14,637 nucleotides of DNA, taken from the NCBI GenBank assembly GCA_027021145.1, contig JALUUX010000027.1:1-14637 (forward strand). Reading direction: 5' to 3'. The position numbers and the translations under genes are program-made. The notes beneath the pieces were generated by a model that did not search any database, was not told the origin of the DNA, and was given only the letters and a program-made list of their open reading frames with translations. This document shows, one piece after another, positions 7,171 through 14,044 of this stretch (within the stretch, counting starts at the first letter, position 1; the number at the start of each line of letters is the position of its first letter). Source of the DNA: Candidatus Shapirobacteria bacterium (GTDB taxonomy: Bacteria; Patescibacteriota; Microgenomatia; UBA12405; JAHJSD01).

Positions 7171-8142
7171 TCAATTATTATTTAGTTTTAGGCCAATCTT
7201 TGTCAAGTTGAGCTTGAGGGGGCGGGGCCTAATTTTAATTAATCCTAAGATCAGAATCAAGCCCAGAAATGGTTCTAAAGGGAGGAGGAAAAAGTCAGTG
7301 GTGACTTGGAGCGATTCGGCTTGGCCATCAGGCCGAAATTCGACCCGAGCCTGATAATAGCCCGGCCACCAAGACCAAAACTGGCAAGGTTGAGGCCGAT
7401 CTTCTTTTAGGCAGCCAATTAAGCGCTGACTGTCGGCCAAAATATTGTCTGGTCGCAAGGTTAGAGTCGCTTTGGGCCAGCGGCCCCAATAGAGAATGGT
7501 GATCTCTCCTTCGGGTTTGAAAAAATGAGGACCAATATTCTTGACTCTTAATTGGAATTGAATCGGTTGTTGCCAGCGCTTGGCCCAGCGCGGCTGAGCC
7601 CGAAATTGGCTGATGGCTGCTTGTTTCAACGGCTGGGCCGATCGGGTCACCGTGATTAGGATCGGGCTGCCGATTTGGATTAGGCTTTGGCCGCCCGAGG
7701 CCGGCAAAAACTCACCCTCTTCTGCCTGTTTGATTAAAAAGAGGTAGTAGTAGTCGCCCTCGGGCTGAGTCGCCGGGGGAGTAATTTTTAGCACTAATTG
7801 CTGGCGACTGTTAGCAGCGAGCTTAAAAGATTGGCCAAGTTGGATTTGGCTGTTAGTCAGGCGAAACAACTTCTTGACTTCGGGATCGAGTTCAAGAGTC
7901 AGGGGTCGGAGTTGCCCCTGATCACCTTCTGGCCGGAAGGGGACGACTACGGCTGTTAAATAGAGATCGCGCCCCCCTTGATTGATCAACCAATAGGCTT
8001 GGGTCAAGCTTTTGCCTGGTTGAATGGTGACCTCTAGGAGTAGCGGCCAAAGACTCAAGCCCCAAGTCTGAGCCTCGACTCGGCTCAGACTAAACCTCAG
8101 ACTGAGTCCCAAAACCAATCCCATTAAAATTATTCGCTTCAT
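7171..8142 (-). CDS. DUF916-like (CscA-like) anchored surface protein, second copy
   Basis: 323 aa from the ATG at 8142. A TTG at 8148 is in frame but lies in repeat copy A. Residues 1-24 form a signal peptide (LMGLVLGLSLRFSLSRVEAQ). The first beta domain resembles DUF916: LLEVTIQPGKSLTQAYWLIN, then LAANSRQQLVLKITPP and PEGDYYYLFLI. A second beta domain contains RVKNIGPHFFKPEGEITILY, comparable in place to the second domain of the 4808-5731 protein. A C-terminal hydrophobic span (EPFLGLILILGLI) precedes a basic tail. The protein is more diverged than its paralogue. It sits between two WxL-like genes, which suggests two WxL/DUF916 pairs. The stop lies 2 nt before the next start. Confidence 0.75.
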   Translation of the reverse strand: MKRIILMGLVLGLSLRFSLSRVEAQTWGLSLWPLLLEVTIQPGKSLTQAYWLINQGGRDLYLTAVVVPFRPEGDQGQLRPLTLELDPEVKKLFRLTNSQIQLGQSFKLAANSRQQLVLKITPPATQPEGDYYYLFLIKQAEEGEFLPASGGQSLIQIGSPILITVTRSAQPLKQAAISQFRAQPRWAKRWQQPIQFQLRVKNIGPHFFKPEGEITILYWGRWPKATLTLRPDNILADSQRLIGCLKEDRPQPCQFWSWWPGYYQARVEFRPDGQAESLQVTTDFFLLPLEPFLGLILILGLIKIRPRPLKLNLTKIGLKLNNN

Positions 8143-8144
8143 AA

Positions 8145-8212
8145 CCAAAATCCCGGCCGATCGGCACGAATTTTTGAATTCAAAATTTGCTGCCGATCGG
8201 CACTAATTTTTG
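8145..8212. repeat. Palindromic element copy A (dimer)
   Basis: Cores GCCGATCGGC at 8156-8165 and 8192-8201, 36 bp apart, joined by an AATTTTTGAATTCAAAATT-type palindrome. The left edge is CCAAAATCCCG, the right edge CACTAATTTTTG. It is nearly identical to copy D. It fills the gap between the stop of the WxL-like gene (8216) and the next start (8142). Confidence 0.9.
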
Positions 8213-8215
8213 TCA

Positions 8216-9001
8216 TCAGTAACTCGGCACGGCTAAATAAACAATATTAGTGCGATAATTGCCCGCTGCCTGAGTAGCGCTAATGTTGGCTTTAAAAGTT
8301 ACCGTCGCCTGAGCTTGTTTAACGACACCAGAATTACTCATGATAATTTGGGCCGATTCGCCTGCTTCTTGATCAGCAAATTGGCGGAAGTAGGTGTTGT
8401 CAACAAAGTCACTGGGGATATCATCGCCGCTGATGTTGAAGCCAAAACCATAAGTGGTAGTTTGCGTCCAAACGCCGGCCGTAGTCTCATCGCAGCTGCC
8501 GTTATCGCAAGTGGTGTCACTGATATCAACTCCGGCCTCGGAGCGGAGTGGATGGGCCTCAAATGCCAAAACCTGATAACCGCCGGCGCCACCGGCCGAC
8601 ACCGTCAGAGTTTGGTTATCAGTGGCCGGGGTCTGAGGTGTTAAGGTGCCTAGGTCAATGGCCAACTTACTAATCTGAAAAGAAAAGGGAATAATCGAGT
8701 GGATGTATTGAAAGCCAGCCCGGACTTTAAAACCGGTGCCAGTGTAAAGTCCGGGGGCAATCTGGCCCAAAGTCAGGCCTAGATTATAATTAGTAGAGCT
8801 GGGCTGGCCACTGCCAAGATTGATATTGCCCCATTGGATCCGGTAATTTTCTGACTTCATGTTGACGGCCAGCAAAGGCCAGCTCGAGATTAGGCTTAAC
8901 CAGCCAGCCGTTAGCAACCAAAACCAGAGCAGTTTTCCTCTCCGAGGCAAAATCGAGTTGATTGAGGGGCGAGTGGTCTTTTGCTCTTTAGTGGTCTTCA
9001 T
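8216..9001 (-). CDS. Small WxL-like secreted surface protein (CscB-like)
   Basis: 261 aa. A basic N-terminus and one hydrophobic stretch (LWFWLLTAGWLSLISSWPLL) form a signal peptide or anchor up to about residue 46. Then comes SENYRIQWGNINLGSGQPSS and TNYNLGLTLGQIAPG, a module I know from many secreted proteins. From about residue 105 the C-terminal domain parallels the large WxL-like protein: LTVSAGGAGGYQVLAFEA, TYGFGFNISG, then VTFKANISATQAAGNYRTNI and a short final strand. The Trp-x-Leu motifs are not conserved. One Cys pair (TTCDNGSCDE) could form a disulfide. The start overlaps the end of the upstream membrane-protein gene by 14 nt, so translation is probably coupled. Confidence 0.75.
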   Translation of the reverse strand: MKTTKEQKTTRPSINSILPRRGKLLWFWLLTAGWLSLISSWPLLAVNMKSENYRIQWGNINLGSGQPSSTNYNLGLTLGQIAPGLYTGTGFKVRAGFQYIHSIIPFSFQISKLAIDLGTLTPQTPATDNQTLTVSAGGAGGYQVLAFEAHPLRSEAGVDISDTTCDNGSCDETTAGVWTQTTTYGFGFNISGDDIPSDFVDNTYFRQFADQEAGESAQIIMSNSGVVKQAQATVTFKANISATQAAGNYRTNIVYLAVPSY

Positions 9002-9704
9002 CGCTGATTTGGTCGATCCTCTTCTCTAATTTTTCTCCCTCCTTAAGGAGTTTTTTAACTTTTCTCCGCACTTTTTTCAGAAGGCTTTTTTGCCGGGGTG
9101 TCAACTGATCTAGTTGACTCAATAATTCTGCGGTAATCTCCTGGATCTCCGCAAGTGTCCTGCGGAAATTAAGCGAGAGCCAAAGCAGCACCGCTTTTTC
9201 TTCCGATTCTAAGGCTTTTTCATCTTTAAGCCATTGTTGTTGAAACAAGCGAATTCGTTTTTGATCGCTAAGAGTTTTTAAATATTGTTGACCAAAGAAG
9301 AGCGCCAGTGGCGCCACCAGAAGCAGGGAAAAGGTTTCCAGTAAATCAGCCCAAGAATTGATTTGGGGGCTTAGAAAAATGATCAAGATAAAACCAAAAG
9401 CTAGGGCTGCTTCTGGCCGAAGCAAGAAGGAATAGCCAAAGAGGAGAAAATAGACCAAGAAGAAAAAAGGTGATTGGGGGCCGCCGGTGTTGAAGACGGC
9501 CACCAACACGATCAGGCTGAAGACCAATAGATCGAGCTGGCCGAGACTTTGGGGTCGAATCCAATTCTTGCTGATTAGGACCAAGGTTAGCGCCGCGATC
9601 AATTGGAGTTGATAATAGGCTAATGGCGGCCAATGAACCCAAACCCAAGCCAAAGCCGTTATTAATAAGGCGAAGATGATCATCCGACCGGGCCAGCGTT
9701 TCAT
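8988..9704 (-). CDS. Multi-span membrane protein with cytoplasmic coiled-coil, sensor-like
   Basis: I chose the ATG at 9704 (238 aa, MKRWPGRMIIF...). The longer frame to 9755 would translate repeat copy B. About five to six membrane spans occupy residues 8-150 (MIIFALLITALAWVWV, LIAALTLVLIS, LLVFSLIVLVAVF, FFFLVYFLLFGYSFLL, FGFILIIFL, LLVAPLALFFG). The remaining 85 residues are charged and helical, with long Lys/Glu/Leu heptads (ALESEEKAVLLWLSLNFRRT, later KKVRRKVKKLLKEGEKLEKR), probably a coiled coil. This resembles the membrane half of a sensor histidine kinase with a dimerisation helix but no phospho-acceptor His context and no ATPase domain. It overlaps the downstream WxL-like gene by 14 nt. 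The specific role is unknown. Confidence 0.75.
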   Translation of the reverse strand: MKRWPGRMIIFALLITALAWVWVHWPPLAYYQLQLIAALTLVLISKNWIRPQSLGQLDLLVFSLIVLVAVFNTGGPQSPFFFLVYFLLFGYSFLLRPEAALAFGFILIIFLSPQINSWADLLETFSLLLVAPLALFFGQQYLKTLSDQKRIRLFQQQWLKDEKALESEEKAVLLWLSLNFRRTLAEIQEITAELLSQLDQLTPRQKSLLKKVRRKVKKLLKEGEKLEKRIDQISDEDH

Positions 9705-9716
9705 AACCTCATGATA

Positions 9717-9779
9717 CCAAAATCCCGGCCGATCGGCCAGAATTTTTGAATTCAAAATTTACTGCCGATCGGCCTTAAA
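9717..9779. repeat. Palindromic element copy B (dimer)
   Basis: Cores at 9728-9737 and 9764-9773, again 36 bp apart, with the GAATTC-centred linker. The second half runs into the comEC-like gene and encodes its last residues and stop. In RNA of the minus strand the first unit folds into a 14-position stem with one A/G mismatch and two G-U pairs around a GAUC loop. Confidence 0.9.
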
Positions 9780-10976
9780 AATGGTTGGACTCCACCAGGC
9801 AAACAGAATCAGGTAGCAGGCGACCAATTGCCACCAAGTTAATTTCAGGGGCCAGTTGGCCCCGGGCAATTGACTGAACTGAGTAATGATTAAGGTCAAC
9901 CAGTAAAGGCCGGGATAAATGAGCCAGAGGAGTAGTTGACTGAGGAGGGTGGGTAAAATTAGCGCTACTAGACCAGCCACAGTTAATAAAGGAACCAAGG
10001 GCAAAATCAGGCTATTGCTAAGGGGAGCGAGCCAGGAGAATTGACCAAAGCGCCAGGCAATTAGTGGGCCGACCAAGAGTTGAATAGTAATGGTTTCGGC
10101 CCAAATCTGTCCCCAAATAGGCAATTTGGCCCAACGGAGAAAAAGTTTTCTACTCAAGATCAAGCCAGTAAGTGCTAGCAAACTAAGTTGAAAACTGATA
10201 TTGAAAAGCCAGTCAGGCCTGATCATGAGAATGAGCCAGACGGTAAAGAAAAGATTCCGACCTGAATTTGGTTTTCGACCTAAAAATCGGCTTAAAAAAA
10301 GAAGAGAAAGAAGGACACCGGCTCGGACTACTGGGGGTTGAAAATCAGCTAAACCAATGTAGCTCCAAATAGCCATTAAGCTAAGAATTAGGGCAAAACG
10401 ATAGCTAATGATCTTGGTTAGGAGACCAAAAAACTTTTCGCCAATCACTGACAAGTTATAACCGCTAGCAACTACGATATGGAGGGTGCCAGTGCGCTGA
10501 AGTTGACGGTAAAAATTGGGGGCGAAATTTTCTTGAAGGCCGAGACTAATCCCCGCCAAAAGCTCAGCTTCTGGAGAGGGGAGGGCGCGCCGGAGCTTGG
10601 TTAGACACTTTTGCCGGATTTGACTCAGTTTTTGTCGACCATAATTCTTAATCAGCCGGCTTAACGAAGTGATTTTTAGCGGTTGAAGACGCTCAATTAT
10701 CAGACACCAATCGTAATTGCTAGACCAGGGACAAGACTGGATTTTGCCCGTGGCTCGGAAGCATTGGCCCGAGGGCCAAGATTGATTCCGCGGCCGAAGA
10801 AGGGCCAGTTTTAGAAACTGTTTTTGGACAGGAATTATCTGCCATTGCTTTCGCCAATAAGGCCGATTTTCTAGACAAAAATCGATGGTTAGCCGCTGAC
10901 CAGGGGTGAGTTGGGGGCGACTGATTAGGGCGAGAAAAAGGCGTCCTAGAAGACTGAGACTGAGCAGGATAGTCAT
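9759..10976 (-). CDS. comEC: ComEC-like DNA uptake channel protein, channel part only
   Basis: 405 aa. Residues about 20-100 correspond to the small N-terminal (DUF4131, OB-like) region. From about residue 135 the Competence domain begins: PEAELLAGISLGLQENFAPN, then RTGTLHIVVASGYNLSVIG, QPPVVRAGVLLSLLFLSRFL, and FNISFQLSLLALTGLIL, with many membrane spans. Family members are usually 700 or more residues and end in a metallo-beta-lactamase domain. Here that part is missing, and a matching protein is encoded separately at 12329-13285 on the other strand. The role is to carry single-stranded DNA across the inner membrane during transformation. The start overlaps the comEA stop as ATGA. The last residues (FKADRQ) and the stop are encoded by repeat copy B. 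Confidence 0.9.
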   Translation of the reverse strand: MTILLSLSLLGRLFLALISRPQLTPGQRLTIDFCLENRPYWRKQWQIIPVQKQFLKLALLRPRNQSWPSGQCFRATGKIQSCPWSSNYDWCLIIERLQPLKITSLSRLIKNYGRQKLSQIRQKCLTKLRRALPSPEAELLAGISLGLQENFAPNFYRQLQRTGTLHIVVASGYNLSVIGEKFFGLLTKIISYRFALILSLMAIWSYIGLADFQPPVVRAGVLLSLLFLSRFLGRKPNSGRNLFFTVWLILMIRPDWLFNISFQLSLLALTGLILSRKLFLRWAKLPIWGQIWAETITIQLLVGPLIAWRFGQFSWLAPLSNSLILPLVPLLTVAGLVALILPTLLSQLLLWLIYPGLYWLTLIITQFSQLPGANWPLKLTWWQLVACYLILFAWWSPTIFKADRQ

Positions 10977-11554
10977 AAGCTAAGTTGATCTTTAATTCGA
11001 ACGAAGGTCTTGGGCCCGATCCCGGGCACAGCCATTAATTCCTCAACTGTTTTAAAACCACCTTGTTTCTGACGATAACTGACGATGCGCTCGGCCATAG
11101 CGGGGCCGATTCCCGGCAAAGTTTCTAATTCAGCTGGGGTGGCTTGATTGAGATTAATGGTTTTTCGGCCCAAAGTGGTGCCTGCTTCCGCCGCTAGTTC
11201 GCCCTGACGGGGGAAATAAAGTTTTTCCCCGTCGGTTAATTTTCGGGCCAAATTAAGGTGGCGCTCGATCCAGGCAAAGTCAGCTTCTTGACTCAGGCCG
11301 CCGGCGGCTTTAATCGCCTGGTTGACCCGACTGCCGGGAGGTAGTTGATAAACACCAGGCTGAATCACCGCCCCAGCGACATCAACCAAGATCGGAGTGG
11401 ACGCTTCTTCTGAGGGCAAAAATTCGATTGTTTCCGGTTTAGTTGCTGATTGGGTCCAGAAGCCCAAAATAAGTAGCCCTAAACCAAACCCAATCAGGCC
11501 TGGTCGGCCATAGCGTTGCCAGAAAAGCCAGAGTCGCTCTTTCACCCCTTTCAT
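10973..11554 (-). CDS. comEA: ComEA-like DNA receptor with SLBB and helix-hairpin-helix domains
   Basis: 193 aa from the ATG at 11554. A TTG at 11569 is in frame but would start in repeat copy D. Residues about 18-33 are the membrane anchor (PGLIGFGLGLLILGFW). Residues about 55-115 form an SLBB domain (VDVAGAVIQPGVYQLPPGSR, then AIKAAGGLS). Residues about 130-193 form a double helix-hairpin-helix: INLNQATPAELETLPGIGPA followed by ERIVSYRQKQGGF and LMAVPGIGPKT. This is the standard layout of ComEA, which binds double-stranded DNA outside the membrane and passes it to ComEC. It is the first gene of the leftward unit and overlaps comEC by 4 nt. Confidence 0.93.
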   Translation of the reverse strand: MKGVKERLWLFWQRYGRPGLIGFGLGLLILGFWTQSATKPETIEFLPSEEASTPILVDVAGAVIQPGVYQLPPGSRVNQAIKAAGGLSQEADFAWIERHLNLARKLTDGEKLYFPRQGELAAEAGTTLGRKTINLNQATPAELETLPGIGPAMAERIVSYRQKQGGFKTVEELMAVPGIGPKTFVRIKDQLSL

Positions 11555-11565
11555 TTTAACACCAA

Positions 11566-11633
11566 CCAAAATCCCGGCCGATCGGCACGAATTTTTGAAT
11601 TCAAAATTTGCTGCCGATCGGCACTAATTCTTG
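11566..11633. repeat. Palindromic element copy D (dimer), between divergent units
   Basis: Cores at 11577-11586 and 11613-11622 (36 bp apart), nearly identical to copy A across the whole element and into the CATCAG flank. It lies between leftward comEA and the rightward PaaX-like gene. Its right edge reads AATTCTTGACATCAG where copy A has AATTTTTGTCATCAG, so a TTGACA box is formed here. Confidence 0.9.
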
Positions 11634-11659
11634 ACATCAGGTTGAAGATCGGCTTAAAT
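11631..11659 (+). promoter_or_regulatory. Promoter of PaaX-like gene, -35 inside repeat edge
   Basis: TTGACA (11631-11636), a 17-bp spacer, and TTAAAT (11654-11659). The predicted transcription start is about 11666 and the ATG is at 11668, with no Shine-Dalgarno, so the mRNA is probably leaderless or nearly so. The -35 overlaps the last bases of repeat copy D. Confidence 0.65.
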
Positions 11660-11667
11660 GGAACTAT

Positions 11668-12339
11668 ATGGCCCGGCGAAATCAACTTTGGCGCATTCTT
11701 CAGGCAGCAGAGGAATTTTTGGTCGAATTTGATCGTTATTTTGGCCGGCCGCGGTGGGTGGTCGATCATTCCGGTCTTAACCAGCGCTCAGTCCGCTATC
11801 AATTGAATCAATTTCAACGGCAAGGCTATCTTGATGACCAGCTTTACTTTCAGGGAACCAATCGCGGTTTATTAGCCTTGCTCCGTCGACCCTGGGATCG
11901 ATTTTGGCGAATAATTTTTTACGATGTTCCCGAGAAGAATCGGCCTTGGCGCCGCCTGATCGAACGAAATTTGAGGGAGTGGGGTTTTGCTCCAATTCAG
12001 CGCTCCACTTGGCTCTCGCCCTTGCCGCTAGATCAACAACTCAATCAATTGGTTCAAGATTGGCAAAGCCGAGCGGATTTAATCGTGACTAAAAGCGAGA
12101 TTCTTAATCGCGACCCGAAGCAGTTGGTGGCTCAGTTTTGGCCCCTTCAGCCTTGGGCTGATCAAGCTCAGAAATTAATTCGGCAATGGCGCTCGCGTTC
12201 TCATTTGGGCGCTAAAGATAAGCAGGTCTTTTGGAGCTTAATTACCGAGCACCCCTTGGTACCGCTTGATTTATTGCCTCTGGATTGGCCTCTAGAACCC
12301 CTAGTCAAATTGTTTGTCGATCGCGCCGGTGGTCGATGA
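11668..12339 (+). CDS. PaaX-like regulator with Cas2-like domain
   Basis: 223 aa. Residues 1-70 form a winged-helix-like region (ILQAAEEFLVEF, LNQRSVRYQLNQFQRQGYL). Residues about 79-150 look like a Cas2-type ferredoxin fold: WRIIFYDVPEKNRPWRRLIE, LREWGFAPIQRSTWLSPLP. The C-terminus (about 175-223) recalls the PaaX C-terminal domain, with HPLVPLDLLPLDWPLEP. This combination is known from PaaX-type repressors and Cas2-like stand-alone proteins of CPR genomes. No cas genes or CRISPR array lie nearby, so a CRISPR role is unlikely. It is first in a rightward unit, divergent from comEA, with the comEC nuclease-like gene overlapping its end. A regulatory role over the competence genes is an inference from position only. 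Confidence 0.8.
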   Translation: MARRNQLWRILQAAEEFLVEFDRYFGRPRWVVDHSGLNQRSVRYQLNQFQRQGYLDDQLYFQGTNRGLLALLRRPWDRFWRIIFYDVPEKNRPWRRLIERNLREWGFAPIQRSTWLSPLPLDQQLNQLVQDWQSRADLIVTKSEILNRDPKQLVAQFWPLQPWADQAQKLIRQWRSRSHLGAKDKQVFWSLITEHPLVPLDLLPLDWPLEPLVKLFVDRAGGR

Positions 12340-13285
12340 GCGTCGCCTTCAGGCCCGATTAATTCTGGTTCTCTGGGCCGTCTTGGCCCTTTGGCTTGGT
12401 TATCGTTTTTGGTGGTCGAATCGACGCTGGCGCCTAATTATTTGTGCCGTCGGTCAAGGCGAGGCAATCTTACTCACTCGAAGCAGCACCCAGATTCTCA
12501 TTGATGGCGGCCCGAGCGGCGCCCGCCTTTTAGCCTGTCTGCGCCGCCATTTACCTTTCTGGGATCGGACGATTGAGTTGGTAATTAACACTCATCCTGA
12601 AGAGGATCACTTCCGGGGCCTAATCACCTTGCTTGATTACTATAGGGTAAACAATTATTTTCATAATGGTTTGGCCAAGTCAAAGTCAGCTTCTTTCCAG
12701 CAATTAAAAAACAAGCTTATTGAACACAAAGTTTGTTCAAGGAAATTGGCCGCCGGTGACCGCTTTAGAATTAGTTTGATGGATTTTAAAGTACTCTGGC
12801 CAGAGCCATCAGCCTTTTCTGGTCAAAATTTGCTTCCAAGCAAGTTTTGGCCCGGTCGGCCAAACTGTTATCAGCCCCAGTTGTTATCGATGGCCGATAG
12901 TGTTAATAATTATTCGGTTGTTCTCCAACTAAGTTATGGCCGATTTCGGGCCCTGTTGACCGGCGATATCGAGGCCGAAGTAGAACGCTTGTTGGTTTGG
13001 CGCCAGCAGATCAAGCCGGTGACGATGTTAAAACTGGCTCATCATGGCTCAGCTACTAGCACCACAACCGAATTATTGGCTGCTGCCCAACCTCAATTGG
13101 CCTTAATTTCAGTGGGGGCTAAGAATCGTTTTGGTCATCCTAGTCCCGTGGTTTTATCTCGGCTCAAAGCTCGAAAAATTCCTTGGCGCCGCACTGATCA
13201 ACAGGGTGATCTTGAGTTGGTGATCAGTTCAACTTCCTGGTCTGAGGTTGGTCAAAAATCTTGGCCGGTCGGCACTAATTTTTGA
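12329..13285 (+). CDS. ComEC C-terminal-type metallo-beta-lactamase protein, stand-alone
   Basis: I chose the GTG at 12329 (318 aa, 11-nt overlap with the upstream gene). A TTG at 12314 is also in frame. Residues 10-29 form a membrane anchor (RLILVLWAVLALWLGYRFWW). The rest matches the ComEC metallo-beta-lactamase domain: AVGQGEAILL (40-49), ILIDGG (56-61), INTHPEEDHFRGL (86-98, HxExDH where ComEC usually has HxDxDH), LLTGDIEAEVE, LAHHGSATS, and ISVGAKNRFGHP. In ComEC this domain is thought to degrade the non-transported strand. With the channel-only comEC on the opposite strand it forms a split ComEC. The final residues (PVGTNF) and the TGA stop are encoded by repeat copy E, so the native C-terminus may have been changed. 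Confidence 0.88.
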   Translation: MVDERRLQARLILVLWAVLALWLGYRFWWSNRRWRLIICAVGQGEAILLTRSSTQILIDGGPSGARLLACLRRHLPFWDRTIELVINTHPEEDHFRGLITLLDYYRVNNYFHNGLAKSKSASFQQLKNKLIEHKVCSRKLAAGDRFRISLMDFKVLWPEPSAFSGQNLLPSKFWPGRPNCYQPQLLSMADSVNNYSVVLQLSYGRFRALLTGDIEAEVERLLVWRQQIKPVTMLKLAHHGSATSTTTELLAAAQPQLALISVGAKNRFGHPSPVVLSRLKARKIPWRRTDQQGDLELVISSTSWSEVGQKSWPVGTNF

Positions 13286-13320
13286 ATTCAAAATTTCCTG
13301 CCGATCGGCAGCAAATTTGG
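13253..13320. repeat. Palindromic element copy E (dimer)
   Basis: Cores GCCGGTCGGC (13264-13273, one base changed) and GCCGATCGGC (13300-13309), 36 bp apart with the same GAATTC-centred linker. Its left part is translated as the end of the metallo-beta-lactamase gene. Its right edge leads straight into a possible -10 box for the next gene. The second unit pairs at 12 of 14 stem positions. Confidence 0.88.
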
Positions 13321-13326
13321 TAAAAT
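13321..13326 (+). promoter_or_regulatory. Possible -10 box directly after repeat copy E
   Basis: TAAAAT, 7 nt before the ATG at 13334, the same spacing as the stronger promoters in this window. No good -35 is seen at 16-18 bp upstream, where the repeat core lies. It may therefore be a weak promoter, or the gene may be read from upstream. Confidence 0.3.
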
Positions 13327-13333
13327 TAGTAAA

Positions 13334-14044
13334 ATGACTAAGGAAAAACCTCGAGTAATTGTTGTTGCCGGTCCCCAGTCCAGCGGTAAAAGCACGGCGC
13401 TGGCTTGGTTAGAAGAAAAGCCATCAGTAGTGATCTTGCCCGAAGTCAATCCGGCTTCGTTAACGGGCCATCAATTGGGAGGATTAGCCTCTAATGAGGC
13501 AGTGGAACAGGCGATTGTTGATGAAGACCTGCGCCAGGTCACTAATCAATTGGAGCAATTAGAAGCCGGAGGAGGGGAGAGAGTGTTAGTTTGGGAGACG
13601 GGCCCTTTTCACCTGGTTTATGGCCATCATTATCGTCTTCCCAATGTTGATCAACTGAGTCAAAGATACCGAGATTTACTAGACCGAACCCAACCAGGGT
13701 TGATTTTTATTGAGACTAAACCCGAAGTCTCTTGGCGGCGGCGCCAGGATAATTATCAGCGACGAGTGGCCCAGTTCTTGGCTCAAGAGGGGCCGATGGA
13801 CTCTAAAGAAAAACAAGAGAAAGCCCGCCAGCTTCTGGACCAGTACCGTCAGCGCTTAGAGGCACTCTATCCTTTTTGGCAGCGCCAGCTAAGAGAGTGG
13901 CCTCATCCTCAGGTAGTCATTGCTAACAATGATCTCTCTTTTGATCAGTTTAGGGCGGAGGTCGAACAGGCATTCGAAAAACTTTTGCTTTCTTGGGGGC
14001 GCCATCGGGTTATTCAAGAGGAGGGAAATGACAATGAGCACTAG
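13334..14044 (+). CDS. P-loop kinase-like NTPase
   Basis: 236 aa. The Walker A motif GPQSSGKST is at residues 13-21 after a hydrophobic strand (RVIVVA). A second hydrophobic strand ending VLVWETGPFHLVYG could supply the Walker B or DRx-type acidic position. The helical C-terminal half has the basic stretch VSWRRRQDNYQRRVAQF and could form a lid, as in nucleoside and thymidylate kinase-like P-loop proteins. I cannot name the substrate. It starts 14 nt after repeat copy E with no Shine-Dalgarno. The 3' end overlaps the next small gene by 11 nt and contains that gene's ribosome binding site. Alternatives are a general AAA-type ATP-binding protein or a small-molecule kinase. Confidence 0.8.
   Translation: MTKEKPRVIVVAGPQSSGKSTALAWLEEKPSVVILPEVNPASLTGHQLGGLASNEAVEQAIVDEDLRQVTNQLEQLEAGGGERVLVWETGPFHLVYGHHYRLPNVDQLSQRYRDLLDRTQPGLIFIETKPEVSWRRRQDNYQRRVAQFLAQEGPMDSKEKQEKARQLLDQYRQRLEALYPFWQRQLREWPHPQVVIANNDLSFDQFRAEVEQAFEKLLLSWGRHRVIQEEGNDNEH
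14019..14024 (+). promoter_or_regulatory. Strong Shine-Dalgarno that sets the start at 14034
   Basis: AGGAGG lies 9 nt before the ATG at 14034 and only 3 nt before an in-frame ATG at 14028, so the start at 14034 is preferred. This is a full Shine-Dalgarno, unlike the leaderless-type starts elsewhere in the window. It lies inside the upstream coding region. Confidence 0.65.

Noticed and set aside
9705..9755. Longer N-terminus for the membrane protein at 8988-9704
   Set aside because: The extension translates repeat copy B. The same KILADRPGFW-type peptide appears wherever the repeat is read in this frame.
8145..13320. CRISPR array from the 36-bp spaced cores
   Set aside because: Only two cores occur per site, the linker is conserved and palindromic instead of unique, and the sites are kilobases apart with no cas genes.
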